NCBI GenBank assembly: GCA_963800205.1
Contig: CAWCZQ010000001.1
Coordinates: 124,001 to 188,000 of the forward strand
DNA from: UBA6224 sp963800205
GTDB taxonomy: Bacteria > Patescibacteriota > Saccharimonadia > Saccharimonadales > UBA4665
Direction of reading: 5' to 3'
Length of the DNA: 64,000 nucleotides
Below are positions 33,555 through 41,397 of the stretch, one piece after another. Under the pieces are notes generated by a model. The model had not been told where the DNA came from and made no database searches. It saw nothing but the letters and a program-made list of their open reading frames with translations. The translations under genes were made by a program, and so were the position numbers. Numbering within the stretch: the first letter of the stretch is position 1; every line of letters starts with the position of its first letter.

Positions 33555-34343
33555 TTATTTACGCTTGGCTGCACGCTCTTTTACCGCGGCGAGTGTCAGT
33601 TGGGTTCGTTGGCGCGCATACGAACAAAACTCACAGGGACCACCCATAATACTATCTCCAACGGGCGGTATCTCACCCTCCATGCAGGTTTTCATGCGGC
33701 CGAGCACCTCGTCGACCCAGCTAGCCTGGCCAGTGTATGGAATCACTTTGGTGATAAACTCCAGCTTATCTCCGAATGCCTCAAGGTCCATGCGGGCATT
33801 GGTGTAAACAAAATACCCCGTATCGCTCACCTTAAAGCCATTGGCACGTAACAGCCACTGGTATATTTCCATCTGCCGCTTGTAGCTGATTTGCCAGTCG
33901 CTATCAATCGAAACATCTTTGGCTTTGCTAGTTGCCTTGTAATCCACCACGATTAGCTCGCCGGCTTCGTTTACCCACACATCATCCACCGCACCAAACA
34001 CATGGAGATTAGTCGGTTCGTGTACATGAACGACTCCGGTAAAATTATGCCGCCAATCATCAAGATTTTTGTGCTGATATGGCACGGCTTTTATCTGATT
34101 GTCGAGCATCATTGGATGCGGTTTTGCTTCGGCACGATACTTATCGAACTCTTTTTTAAACAATTCGTCGATAGCTTTATTGATATTAAACGGTGGGCTG
34201 CTCGGGCGCGTTATTTTGCAACGAACATCAAGCCAAAAGCAGCGGGGACACTGCATAAACAGTTCGATTTTGCTGCGGCTCACCTTAAACGGCGTCGACT
34301 GACCCGGTCGATACGGAGCCGACCGCTCTCTCCAATAATTCAT
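33555..34343 (-). CDS. PD-(D/E)XK nuclease, Cas4/RecB-like
   Basis: 262-residue nuclease of the RecB/Cas4 superfamily. Core motif: VFGAVDDVWVNEAGELIVVDYKAT gives the Asp, the later Asp and the DYK Lys; QMEIYQWLL follows as the usual helix with Gln/Tyr. Cys residues flank the core (FMQCPRCFWLDVRC near the N-terminus and GPCEFCSYARQR at the C-terminus), as in iron-sulfur Cas4/AddB-type nucleases. No cas genes or CRISPR array are in the window, so a repair role is more likely. The start at 34343 has TGcTATACT ending 6 bases upstream; the frame extends to 34448 but would then include the promoter. Confidence 0.85.
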   Translation of the reverse strand: MNYWRERSAPYRPGQSTPFKVSRSKIELFMQCPRCFWLDVRCKITRPSSPPFNINKAIDELFKKEFDKYRAEAKPHPMMLDNQIKAVPYQHKNLDDWRHNFTGVVHVHEPTNLHVFGAVDDVWVNEAGELIVVDYKATSKAKDVSIDSDWQISYKRQMEIYQWLLRANGFKVSDTGYFVYTNARMDLEAFGDKLEFITKVIPYTGQASWVDEVLGRMKTCMEGEIPPVGDSIMGGPCEFCSYARQRTQLTLAAVKERAAKRK

Positions 34344-34349
34344 ATCACC

Positions 34350-34355
34350 AGTATA
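34350..34355 (-). promoter_or_regulatory. -10 element of the Cas4-like nuclease gene (leaderless type)
   Basis: TATACT with extended TGc, 6 bases before the ATG at 34343. Confidence 0.6.
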
Positions 34356-34404
34356 GCAGTGATGAGGATTGGTATTGTGGAGAACTAGATGAAAAATCGC
34401 TCGA

Positions 34405-34986
34405 TTAATACTGTTTCTGTAAACACTGCCGGTAGGAGTCATACTCACTGTCGGTCATGTCGAAAGCATATGACCCACACGAGTTGGTCGAACTACTATC
34501 AGACTTAAAGTTGTAGTAGCTGCTTGTGTATATGTAGGGCTTGACGGTTTGACAGTTTTCTCCCCTGTGGTGCGCACTCGTTATGTAGAGGTATGAAACC
34601 TCTTGATCGTCCGACTCATCAGCAGACGAACTTCCGCTCATGGCGGTACTAAACAGCGCATACTGCAGGCTCGTGGCATCCAAGCCGGAAGAATCAGCCT
34701 TATAGGTTGCGCAGAATCGGTAGCGTTTTTCGTCGAGTTTCTTGTAGGTGATAGAATCCGGCGTAGAGGCTAGCCCGGCCTCACTTAAGTCGGCAGGTAT
34801 CTTATTATTACTACTTACATAGGAGCTGAGTTTATTCGCGGCGTTCGAGGCAGCTTCGTACGTTTTTGCGTCGGCTTTTGCGTAGCTTGCCTGCACCACG
34901 ACAAGCCCTACCAAACCTATCGTAAGGATGCCCAGTACCGCCAACCCTATCGCATACTTGTGCAATGCCCGTGGAAGTTTCTGCAT
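34405..34986 (-). CDS. single-pass membrane protein, pseudopilin-like layout
   Basis: 193-residue protein with one N-terminal helix (about 10-33, YAIGLAVLGILTIGLVGLVVV) and an outside domain that begins with a helix (ASNAANKLSSYVSSNNKIPA) and ends in a Tyr/Ser-rich, Cys-containing part (FCATY, ENCQT, NSCGS, RQCLQ). This layout, with the KIPADLSEAGL-like turn and the YRFCATY strand, resembles minor pilin-like proteins, but there is no clear prepilin cleavage site. It is 2 bases after the DUF5671-like gene. No specific function. Confidence 0.6.
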   Translation of the reverse strand: MQKLPRALHKYAIGLAVLGILTIGLVGLVVVQASYAKADAKTYEAASNAANKLSSYVSSNNKIPADLSEAGLASTPDSITYKKLDEKRYRFCATYKADSSGLDATSLQYALFSTAMSGSSSADESDDQEVSYLYITSAHHRGENCQTVKPYIYTSSYYNFKSDSSSTNSCGSYAFDMTDSEYDSYRQCLQKQY

Positions 34987-34988
34987 AC

Positions 34989-35738
34989 TTAATTCCTGTG
35001 CTCGTCAATCCAGTAGTAAGCCAAGACCCCTCCCGCCACGACCAGCAAAACCAATACATCGAGAGAGGTTTTCACGAGACTGCCGTCATACTTGCCGCCA
35101 ATCTTCGCAAAAACCGAGCTTACCCAGCCTACCAGTGAGAAAAAGACAACTAAATAGGCTGTAATCTGAGTAAATTGCGTACTACGTCGTTTTGACGGGT
35201 CGAGCTTCAGCTCTGGCTGTGCCAGCTCGGCCTTTTTAAGCCGCAAGAATAACCAGGCGAACAACGGTAGAGAGACGACGAGTAGCGCCACCGGAAAAGC
35301 CAAAATGTCAAAACCGAGCTTGCCATTAACCAGCGCAATCAACACGCTCGCGAGACCGATGGCCGCCGCAAAGAGGTTCACCGTCAAGAATACATATTCT
35401 ACGCCGCGAGGACTGAGGACACGGACTACTGGTACGGGCCGTAGGCCATGTTGCTCAACCGAAGACGCTGCAGATTGGAGCGGCGTCGCCGCATCGTGTG
35501 AGCTAAAGTTTGAGTCGCCAGATATCCCTCCGCTACTCACCGGCGTAGCGACTTCTCCTGCTACTACAGCGGGCGCAGGTGCTGACACTGGCACGTTCTG
35601 TTCTGTCGGCTCTGGCGCAGCAGCCGAGATGGGTCTGGAGTCTGCTCTTGCGGGGTTATAAGCTGTTCGCTTGTGGGCTCGCTTTGTAATGCGGCAGGAT
35701 CCTGCGACATCTGAGGTGTTGGCTGATTTTGATCCATT
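34989..35738 (-). CDS. DUF5671-like membrane protein with Pro-rich N-terminus, frameshift near 35630
   Basis: The body from about 35594 encodes four membrane helices with a polar loop (KLDPSKRRSTQFTQITAYLV), similar in layout to DUF5671 proteins. Upstream, an ATG at 35738 (with TAGGAAC before it) opens a Gln/Pro-rich stretch (MDQNQPTPQMSQDP) that runs out of frame at about 35629-35634; the correct frame then reads ISAAAPEPTEQNVPVSAP into the body. One base added there would give a single protein of about 250 residues. A start at GTG 35594 is possible without the N-terminal part. Function unknown. Confidence 0.6.
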   Translation of the reverse strand, partial: NGSKSANTSDVAGSCRITKRAHKRTAYNPARADSRPISAAAPEPTEQNVPVSAPAPAVVAGEVATPVSSGGISGDSNFSSHDAATPLQSAASSVEQHGLRPVPVVRVLSPRGVEYVFLTVNLFAAAIGLASVLIALVNGKLGFDILAFPVALLVVSLPLFAWLFLRLKKAELAQPELKLDPSKRRSTQFTQITAYLVVFFSLVGWVSSVFAKIGGKYDGSLVKTSLDVLVLLVVAGGVLAYYWIDEHRN

Positions 35739-35801
35739 TTGTTCCTATTTGTTTTAGTAGTATTGTCTACAACTATAATCTAAGGGTATGGAGTAATCAA
35801 C

Positions 35802-37073
35802 CTAACGCCGACGTAAGATAACCAGCGTTTCAATGTGCGGCGTTCTCGGGAAAAAATTGAATACCTCGATGGGAGAATATTCGTAGCAATCTTGTAGTAA
35901 CGCAAGGTCGCGCAGCTGCGTCGCAGGGTTGCAGCTAAGATATGCTATCACCGGAGGTCGTGTAGCGATGATATGGGCGATAAGTTTGTGGTGCAGCCCT
36001 GCCCGTGGCGGATCAACTACGAGAGGAACGTCACTGGTAATGTACTCGAGCGACTGCTCGCTCGATGTTTCGATAACCGTAGTGTCGAGCGTCGTCTTGG
36101 ATGCGTTATGACGCGCCATCGCCGCCGAAGCAGCATCCAACTCTACTAGCGTCACCGTATGCTCTGCCACCGTCAACCCTATACTACCGACACCTGCATA
36201 CATATCGACTAACGCCTTGGGAGGTATGGCCTGCTTAATACGCATGAGTGCTTTTTCAAAAATCGGGATATTAACCTGGAAAAAAGAATCAACATCATAG
36301 GTCAACTCGTGGCCAGCAATCGAATCTTCCAGCACGACTGTACCCTGCTCTGCTATCAGCTTGGTGGGTACCGAGGCGGGGCTGCGAGGATTAGAGTGAT
36401 ATACGCGCAATCCTTTGAGTTCAGGAGGTAACGTTATGGCTGGGAACGACTGCGGCTTTACAAACAGGGCAGCTACAGTATCCCCTCGTTGGTTACAGCG
36501 GACCACAATAGTCTTTAGGTCACCTGCCCGTACCCCCAGCGTATTCAACTGCTCAGTGACGGCGTTAGCGGCTGCATCGATAGCTGGCATCGCCAACGAA
36601 CTACCCGTTACAATCTGCTTTCCCCTGCTGCCGCGTTGGTGGAATGCCAGATGAATACCCGCGTCATCTCCCCAAAAGCTGTATTCCATTTTGTTGCGAT
36701 AGTGCCACGGTTCGGTGCCATGGACAACACGCTGCGAAACCGGCACATCCATGTGTTCCTGCCTGACCAATTCAGTCACAATCTCATGCTTAAAACGGTT
36801 TTCGGCTTCGTATGACATCATTTGCCACGGACTGGTTGCCAGATAATTTTCATCGAGTGGCTGTGTTCGTTCGGGGGCGCTGCGCAGTATCTCTTCGGCT
36901 ATGCCTTCACAGTAGGTACGTTTTTGCTTTATTAAGCGTACGGCAACGTGCTCTGAAGGCAAGGCATTCCATACGAATATTTTTCTCCCGTCTGGCATAG
37001 AGCCAATGCCCTGACCACCCGGCACAATGGCATCGATCGTTACTTCAACTCGTTCTGGTGTGGCTTGTTTCAT
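35802..37073 (-). CDS. RlmD/TrmA-type RNA (uracil-5)-methyltransferase without the Fe-S cysteines
   Basis: 423-residue enzyme with an N-terminal TRAM domain (VTIDAIVPGGQGIGSM...) and a C-terminal methyltransferase with DMYAGVGSIGLTVAE, VVDPPRAGLHHKL and the catalytic Cys in YLSCNPATQLRDL. It should make 5-methyluridine in rRNA or tRNA. The four Cys that bind a 4Fe-4S cluster in RumA/RlmD are absent (that region reads LATSPWQMMSYEAE), as in some other lineages. It starts right after the HAD stop (adjacent bases), so it belongs to the heliorhodopsin-HAD-methyltransferase unit. Confidence 0.92.
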   Translation of the reverse strand: MKQATPERVEVTIDAIVPGGQGIGSMPDGRKIFVWNALPSEHVAVRLIKQKRTYCEGIAEEILRSAPERTQPLDENYLATSPWQMMSYEAENRFKHEIVTELVRQEHMDVPVSQRVVHGTEPWHYRNKMEYSFWGDDAGIHLAFHQRGSRGKQIVTGSSLAMPAIDAAANAVTEQLNTLGVRAGDLKTIVVRCNQRGDTVAALFVKPQSFPAITLPPELKGLRVYHSNPRSPASVPTKLIAEQGTVVLEDSIAGHELTYDVDSFFQVNIPIFEKALMRIKQAIPPKALVDMYAGVGSIGLTVAEHTVTLVELDAASAAMARHNASKTTLDTTVIETSSEQSLEYITSDVPLVVDPPRAGLHHKLIAHIIATRPPVIAYLSCNPATQLRDLALLQDCYEYSPIEVFNFFPRTPHIETLVILRRR

Positions 37074-37700
37074 TTATGCGCTGACTATATCTTTTAATTC
37101 TTCGGGGGTAAATGCTAGCGCGTCGGGTTGATGTGATTCGAGGACGTGAATATTGTTATAACCCCAACTGACCGCCACCACTGGCATACCGACGTGCTTT
37201 GCTGCTTCGATATCTCGTGCTTCGTCGCCGACATACCAGGTTTCTTGCGGTAATAATCGGTGTTCTTTGGCAAAACGCCGGAGTCGCCGAGTTTTTTTGA
37301 GTAGACCGATATCGGCTTCTACATCGACGAAGCACTCGGTCAAATTATACTGCTGCAGCATGGACATGATATTTTCGCGACTATTAGAGCTCACGATATA
37401 CAGTTGAAAATCCTTTGCCAACATTCGTATCACATCTGCCATACCAGGTATCATTGCAATTTCTGTAACACGACCTAGCATTGCCTTGCGACCACGCATA
37501 AGCAAAAACGGGATACGATACATCGGTATTCGCAACTCCTTAGACACCTGGCGTAGCGTCATACCACGTAGTCGCGTGAGGTCTTCACGCGGGAGCGGCT
37601 CGCGGTGCGTCAGCGTATAAAATATCTCAAGAGCCACCGGGAAGCTGTCCGCTAGCGTACCATCAAAGTCAAAAACAATCGCCTGCCGTTGCTGCTCCAT
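37074..37700 (-). CDS. HAD-superfamily phosphatase (phosphoglycolate phosphatase-like)
   Basis: 208-residue HAD hydrolase. Motif I FDFDGTLADS, motif II IVSSNSREN, motif III Lys in LLKKTRRLRR, motif IV YVGDEARDIEAAKHVG. The helical cap is of the small type seen in Gph-like enzymes. It removes phosphate from a small metabolite, identity unknown. It sits between the heliorhodopsin gene (10 bases upstream) and the RNA methyltransferase gene, probably in one transcript. Confidence 0.9.
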   Translation of the reverse strand: MEQQRQAIVFDFDGTLADSFPVALEIFYTLTHREPLPREDLTRLRGMTLRQVSKELRIPMYRIPFLLMRGRKAMLGRVTEIAMIPGMADVIRMLAKDFQLYIVSSNSRENIMSMLQQYNLTECFVDVEADIGLLKKTRRLRRFAKEHRLLPQETWYVGDEARDIEAAKHVGMPVVAVSWGYNNIHVLESHQPDALAFTPEELKDIVSA

Positions 37701-37710
37701 ATCAACCCCT

Positions 37711-38520
37711 CTAAGGCTGTAAGGCTCCGGCGAACACCTGCCAAGCGAGCAGCGATTTCGCCAGTAAACTCAGAAGCATATACGAGCGTTCACCATACAG
37801 ATAGTTTTTCCATGGACCAATCTTGTTGTACTGGAGCCACATGTTAACGGCAAAACTACTAAAGAAGATGAAGATCGAGACAAATATCCAGTAAACAAAA
37901 GTTGGGATTTGGCCCGCTCCATAGACTGTCGTAGAAATAAGATAGGCTGCAATAGCCAACCACGGCGCTATTCCCGCTATACAGCCCACAATGTAGCTGG
38001 ACCAGTTAACGACGCTTTTCTGACGTATGGTGTTGCTCTTTTCCATAACTAAGCCCAGCAGATTCATCACGGCACACAGCACAAACAGCAAGCCCAGGCT
38101 GACACCATCATACATCCCTACCAGCAGCCCAATCCCGACGAGCATAACGCTGGCACTCAACGCATATTCGAACCATCGGAGGTAATTAATACCGTTGTCC
38201 AAATCTACTTCGTAACGTTTGCGATACACCGTCGCCATCAGCGTGTGAGCTATCGCAGACAACAGGAAGAAAGTGGCGACAAGATATGCCAGATTCAAAT
38301 CAAACAAATGGTGACTGGCCGGGGCAAGAACTGTTTGCTTGGCGACATCGCTTTTGAGCGGGTCGATAGTAAGGTACGAGACGCTAATAGGAAAGGTTTT
38401 TGTGACGCTAATGAGCAAGACGGCTATCGCCTGTACCGCATGGAAGCCAGCAAGCCAGATATTCCAAGTATGCAATGATGCTTTCGTGGGTGTCGATGTA
38501 ACAAATGCAGGTATTTTCAT
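37711..38520 (-). CDS. heliorhodopsin
   Basis: 269-residue seven-helix retinal protein of the heliorhodopsin class, placed in the membrane with the N-terminus inside, opposite to other rhodopsins. The retinal Schiff-base Lys is Lys255 in SLLAKSLLAWQVFAG; the counterion Glu is Glu118 in RWFEYALSAS; the conserved His pair is His27 (GFHAVQ) and His92 (SAIAHT). Other family marks: FFLLSAIAH, AVMNLLGLVME, GIAPWLAIAAY, FAVNMWLQYNKIGPWKNYLYGE. Heliorhodopsins have slow photocycles and no general pump function; a sensing or stress role is proposed in the literature. No retinal or carotenoid genes are here, so retinal must come from elsewhere. TGcTATAGT ends 6 bases before the ATG (leaderless). Confidence 0.97.
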   Translation of the reverse strand: MKIPAFVTSTPTKASLHTWNIWLAGFHAVQAIAVLLISVTKTFPISVSYLTIDPLKSDVAKQTVLAPASHHLFDLNLAYLVATFFLLSAIAHTLMATVYRKRYEVDLDNGINYLRWFEYALSASVMLVGIGLLVGMYDGVSLGLLFVLCAVMNLLGLVMEKSNTIRQKSVVNWSSYIVGCIAGIAPWLAIAAYLISTTVYGAGQIPTFVYWIFVSIFIFFSSFAVNMWLQYNKIGPWKNYLYGERSYMLLSLLAKSLLAWQVFAGALQP

Positions 38521-38526
38521 ATTTGT

Positions 38527-38532
38527 ACTATA
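38527..38532 (-). promoter_or_regulatory. -10 element of the heliorhodopsin gene (leaderless type)
   Basis: TATAGT with extended TGc, 6 bases before the ATG at 38520. Confidence 0.6.
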
Positions 38533-38559
38533 GCAAGTAACGAGAGGTAGAGCTAATGC

Positions 38560-39042
38560 CTAATCGAGTGGTTCGTATGGCACATGGCACAGCCCCCTGC
38601 CGGTGCGTTCGCTGAATTTTTGGTGATACGTTTCTGCCGGATAAAATGGCCCTGCCATGGCTATTTCCGTCACAATAGCCTCCACATATTGTGATTGTTG
38701 TTCCTGACGCACTTGCTCCGCAGTTTCAAGCTGATCGGAAGAAGTGCAAAAAATCGCCGACCGATAGTTATCACCTACGTCAGGCCCTTGTCTGTTTAGC
38801 TGTGTTGGATCATGCAAGCGAAAAAAGTGTCGGAGCAACGTCTCGAGCGCAAGCACACTCGGGTCAAAGCTCACCAGCACAACTTCGGCATGTCCGGTTG
38901 TTTGACTACATACCTCTTCGTACGTGGGATTCTCGGTACTACCACCGCTGTAGCCAACAATCGTTTCCGTCACACCGGGGATTTGATCGAGATAATATTG
39001 AACTCCCCAGAAGCACCCCGCACCAAGCATAATCTGTTGCAT
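38560..39042 (-). CDS. msrA: peptide methionine sulfoxide reductase MsrA
   Basis: 160-residue MsrA, which reduces the S-form of methionine sulfoxide in oxidised proteins. The active Cys10 is in GAGCFWGVQYYL; EEVCSQTTGHAEVVLV and YRSAIFC follow, and a possible recycling Cys152 lies near the C-terminus (GLCHVPYEP). The start overlaps the stop of the hydrolase gene (TAATG), so translation is coupled. It is the last gene of a run that also has an FMN reductase, and ends 40 bases before the heliorhodopsin start. Confidence 0.97.
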   Translation of the reverse strand: MQQIMLGAGCFWGVQYYLDQIPGVTETIVGYSGGSTENPTYEEVCSQTTGHAEVVLVSFDPSVLALETLLRHFFRLHDPTQLNRQGPDVGDNYRSAIFCTSSDQLETAEQVRQEQQSQYVEAIVTEIAMAGPFYPAETYHQKFSERTGRGLCHVPYEPLD

Positions 39043-39932
39043 TACAGCTCCTTCCGTTTTCGTATAGTCGGCCGTTTTTTCTTGGCCGGTTTCGTAACCG
39101 GCAATGGGCCGTCCATGGTAGTTTCAACCTTATAGTCATGGAGTGCTAGTAAATTTTTCAGGTAAAGGGCGCTTCGTTTCGACATGCGATGACGATCGGT
39201 GGTCCGATAAAACCGTATATTAGCGTTATCCTGTAGCATTTTTGCCAAGTTTACTCGCGACACTGCCACGTCAAACCGACCGTGTACGATGTCGGTGGCA
39301 ATGGTAATATCCTTAAGCTCCTCGTAGCTGGTTTGCTGCATGATATTGTTTCGCAAGCTTCGCTCGATAGGCAGCCATGTCTGTTCACTCTCCAAAAAAC
39401 GCGTCCAGTTTTTAGATAGGCGGGCTACCAAGCGGGTCATCGTCAATGCTCCTGCCGGGTTTTGGGCTATTCGATCGTAAATCGCAAAATAAAAGGCCCG
39501 CCGTTTCCGATGCGTTTTGAATTCCGGTACATCGGCAAACAACGGCGGCTCATACAACAATATACGCTGGAAGAACCCAGGATACTCGCTCGCCAACCGC
39601 GTCGCTACCAAACAGCCCATGGAATGCCCTACTATCACCACCGACCGCAGCCGGAGTTGCTTGCATAGGGCCATGACGGCCCGAGCTTGATCATCCGATG
39701 AATACCGTATGTAGGGTGGCTTGGGTGATGCGCCATGCCCCAGTAAATCCGGTGCAATAATGGTGTACTCTGCCGGATCTAGCTGGGCAATTAATGGCTT
39801 CCAGAAGCTCCTATCGCTCGCGATACCATGCAGCAGCACAATTGTCGTCTTCCCGGTACCAATCCGGTCGTACGCGAGCCGAAACGGTACACGCAGATAT
39901 GAATGGTAGAGCCAGCTCAGCCAATTATTCAC
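39042..39932 (-). CDS. alpha/beta hydrolase
   Basis: 296-residue alpha/beta-hydrolase-fold protein. Oxyanion region VLLHGIASDRSFW, nucleophile elbow VIVGHSMGCLVATRLA (Ser in GHSMG), acid in IVHGRFDVAVS and His in TTDRHRMSKRS; the C-terminus is strongly basic (TKPAKKKRPTIRKRKEL). The substrate is unknown; members include esterases, lipases and haloperoxidase-like enzymes. It starts 13 bases after the FMN reductase gene and overlaps msrA. Confidence 0.88.
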   Translation of the reverse strand: MNNWLSWLYHSYLRVPFRLAYDRIGTGKTTIVLLHGIASDRSFWKPLIAQLDPAEYTIIAPDLLGHGASPKPPYIRYSSDDQARAVMALCKQLRLRSVVIVGHSMGCLVATRLASEYPGFFQRILLYEPPLFADVPEFKTHRKRRAFYFAIYDRIAQNPAGALTMTRLVARLSKNWTRFLESEQTWLPIERSLRNNIMQQTSYEELKDITIATDIVHGRFDVAVSRVNLAKMLQDNANIRFYRTTDRHRMSKRSALYLKNLLALHDYKVETTMDGPLPVTKPAKKKRPTIRKRKEL

Positions 39933-39945
39933 ACACGTCCCTCAC

Positions 39946-40518
39946 TTATGCGGCGTATTGTTCTGCTCGGGCAGTTTTTAGCATTGCAGCAAACCACAAT
40001 AATTCATCCAGTAACGCCGAGATATTCTTCTGGTACCGTTCGGCTTGGTCAGGCTGTATCCCCCCGTCCTGGTCAAAAATGTTCTGAACATACGGAAAAT
40101 ACACGTCCCAGCTCATGACAACCAGGCCAGTTTCGCGCACCGCAGGTACCAACGCCTCGACGGCTCGTACGCCGCCCCAGTTGCCATTACTGACGCCCGC
40201 AAAGGCGACGGGCTTGTGGTTATACAACTCAAGCTCACTATCCAGCATGCGCTTGAGCGACCCCGGAAAGCTATGGTTATACTCCGGCGACACTACAAAA
40301 AATGCATCTGCCTGGGCTACTATCTGCGTGTAGCGCGGATCTTTTCCTTCTGGATCATTGCCGTCACCGGGAAAATTGAAGTCTTTAGGGTCTACGAATA
40401 TCACCGACACGTTATCGCGCTCTGCAGCAACATCAGCTATGTATCGGGCTGCTTTAATCGATTCTCGTTGTTCGCGGGTTGTGCCGGCAAGTACTGCTAG
40501 CGTTAATGGGCTGTTCAT
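39946..40518 (-). CDS. NADPH-dependent FMN reductase (flavodoxin-like)
   Basis: 190-residue flavoprotein. The N-terminal phosphate-binding loop region is LAVLAGTTREQRES, and the flavin-binding VSPEYNHSFPGSLKRMLD loop and FAGVSNGNWGGVRAVEAL stretch are textbook for NADPH-dependent FMN/azo reductases. It supplies electrons to flavins or quinones in redox defence. It starts 4 bases after the zincin gene, in the operon that ends in msrA. Confidence 0.92.
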   Translation of the reverse strand: MNSPLTLAVLAGTTREQRESIKAARYIADVAAERDNVSVIFVDPKDFNFPGDGNDPEGKDPRYTQIVAQADAFFVVSPEYNHSFPGSLKRMLDSELELYNHKPVAFAGVSNGNWGGVRAVEALVPAVRETGLVVMSWDVYFPYVQNIFDQDGGIQPDQAERYQKNISALLDELLWFAAMLKTARAEQYAA

Positions 40519-40522
40519 GCCC

Positions 40523-40891
40523 CTACTCTAACGCATGTATCTGGTCGTGGTCTAATCCAAAGTAGTGTGCAAGCTCATGCCACATGGTGTGACGAATCTG
40601 TTCTTTGACTTCCTGAACGCTGCTGGCGTACGAACAAAGCGGCAGTTTAAATAGTGTTATCTTATCGGGCAACAAGCTGGTGTGTCCCTGTCGGCGAGAC
40701 AGTGGCACGCCTTCATACAAGCCGAAAAGCGTTTCGTTATTGCGCAATTTCAACTTTACTCGCTGCTCGGGCGTGGGCTCGTCTTCGAATAAAAATGCCA
40801 CATTCTGCACATGCTGCATACGCTCTTTTGGCAGGCTATCGAGCGCTTCGTTGATGTATTGCTGAAACTGTTCGTCACTAATATCAATCAT
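40523..40891 (-). CDS. minimal zincin metallopeptidase (PF06262 type)
   Basis: 122-residue small zincin with the motif MWHELAHYFGLDHDQI, giving HExxH and the third zinc ligand, preceded by PDKITLFKLPL, as in the predicted Zn-dependent protease family found in actinobacteria and CPR. Cytoplasmic, no signal peptide. The substrate is unknown. Its ATG overlaps the stop of the preceding gene (ATGA). Confidence 0.9.
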   Translation of the reverse strand: MIDISDEQFQQYINEALDSLPKERMQHVQNVAFLFEDEPTPEQRVKLKLRNNETLFGLYEGVPLSRRQGHTSLLPDKITLFKLPLCSYASSVQEVKEQIRHTMWHELAHYFGLDHDQIHALE

Positions 40892-41367
40892 CAGGAATTA
40901 ATCGTTGCAATGTTAGTTCCACGAAGAGCTACCAAGGGTGTACGGGGTTTGGCGACTTTTTCTTCACGTTGCTTACGCAGGGCCTGGTAGCAGAAGGAAT
41001 GAAAATGGCCATAGAAAACGTCCTCTATTCTTCCTAAGAAGTCTCTGGCATATTCCCCCTCGTACAATGACGGATCTGCTTCTGGAGATACCGTAATCAT
41101 CCCGCCCTCTTCGTCATCAATAGAAAAAGTAGCAGACATGATATCCTCTGGTTGCTCGATTCTACCAGCCTTGCCTACAATAAGTTTACCCAGGCTTATG
41201 GGGGCGCTAAATGCTTGAGGAGTCACTGGCTCCCACTTTTTTTGATATCGTGCATCTTCCATGGATTCTTGAGTAATGAAGCTATGTTCGTTTGTATATA
41301 TGTCGTACGCGACAGTCAGTAAAGCATCTCTCACCAACATATCAGCAGGACGTTCAGTACGTATCAT
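40891..41367 (-). CDS. hypothetical protein
   Basis: 158-residue soluble protein that I do not recognise. It is acidic in the middle (SIDDEEGGMITVSPEADPSL) and basic near the end. No helix or signal peptide. The start has AAGGAGA at good spacing, so it is translated from a normal leader. First gene of the run hypothetical-zincin-FMN reductase-hydrolase-msrA, coupled to the zincin by a 1-base overlap. Its distance of 30 bases from the lysS stop leaves open whether it is co-transcribed with lysS. Confidence 0.6.
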   Translation of the reverse strand: MIRTERPADMLVRDALLTVAYDIYTNEHSFITQESMEDARYQKKWEPVTPQAFSAPISLGKLIVGKAGRIEQPEDIMSATFSIDDEEGGMITVSPEADPSLYEGEYARDFLGRIEDVFYGHFHSFCYQALRKQREEKVAKPRTPLVALRGTNIATINS

Positions 41368-41397
41368 TTCTTCTCTCCTTGTCGCCGCAGCGTCAAT

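Noticed and set aside
33555..34343. Part of a CRISPR-Cas locus
   Set aside because: No cas1, cas2, effector gene or repeat-spacer array in the 64 kb.
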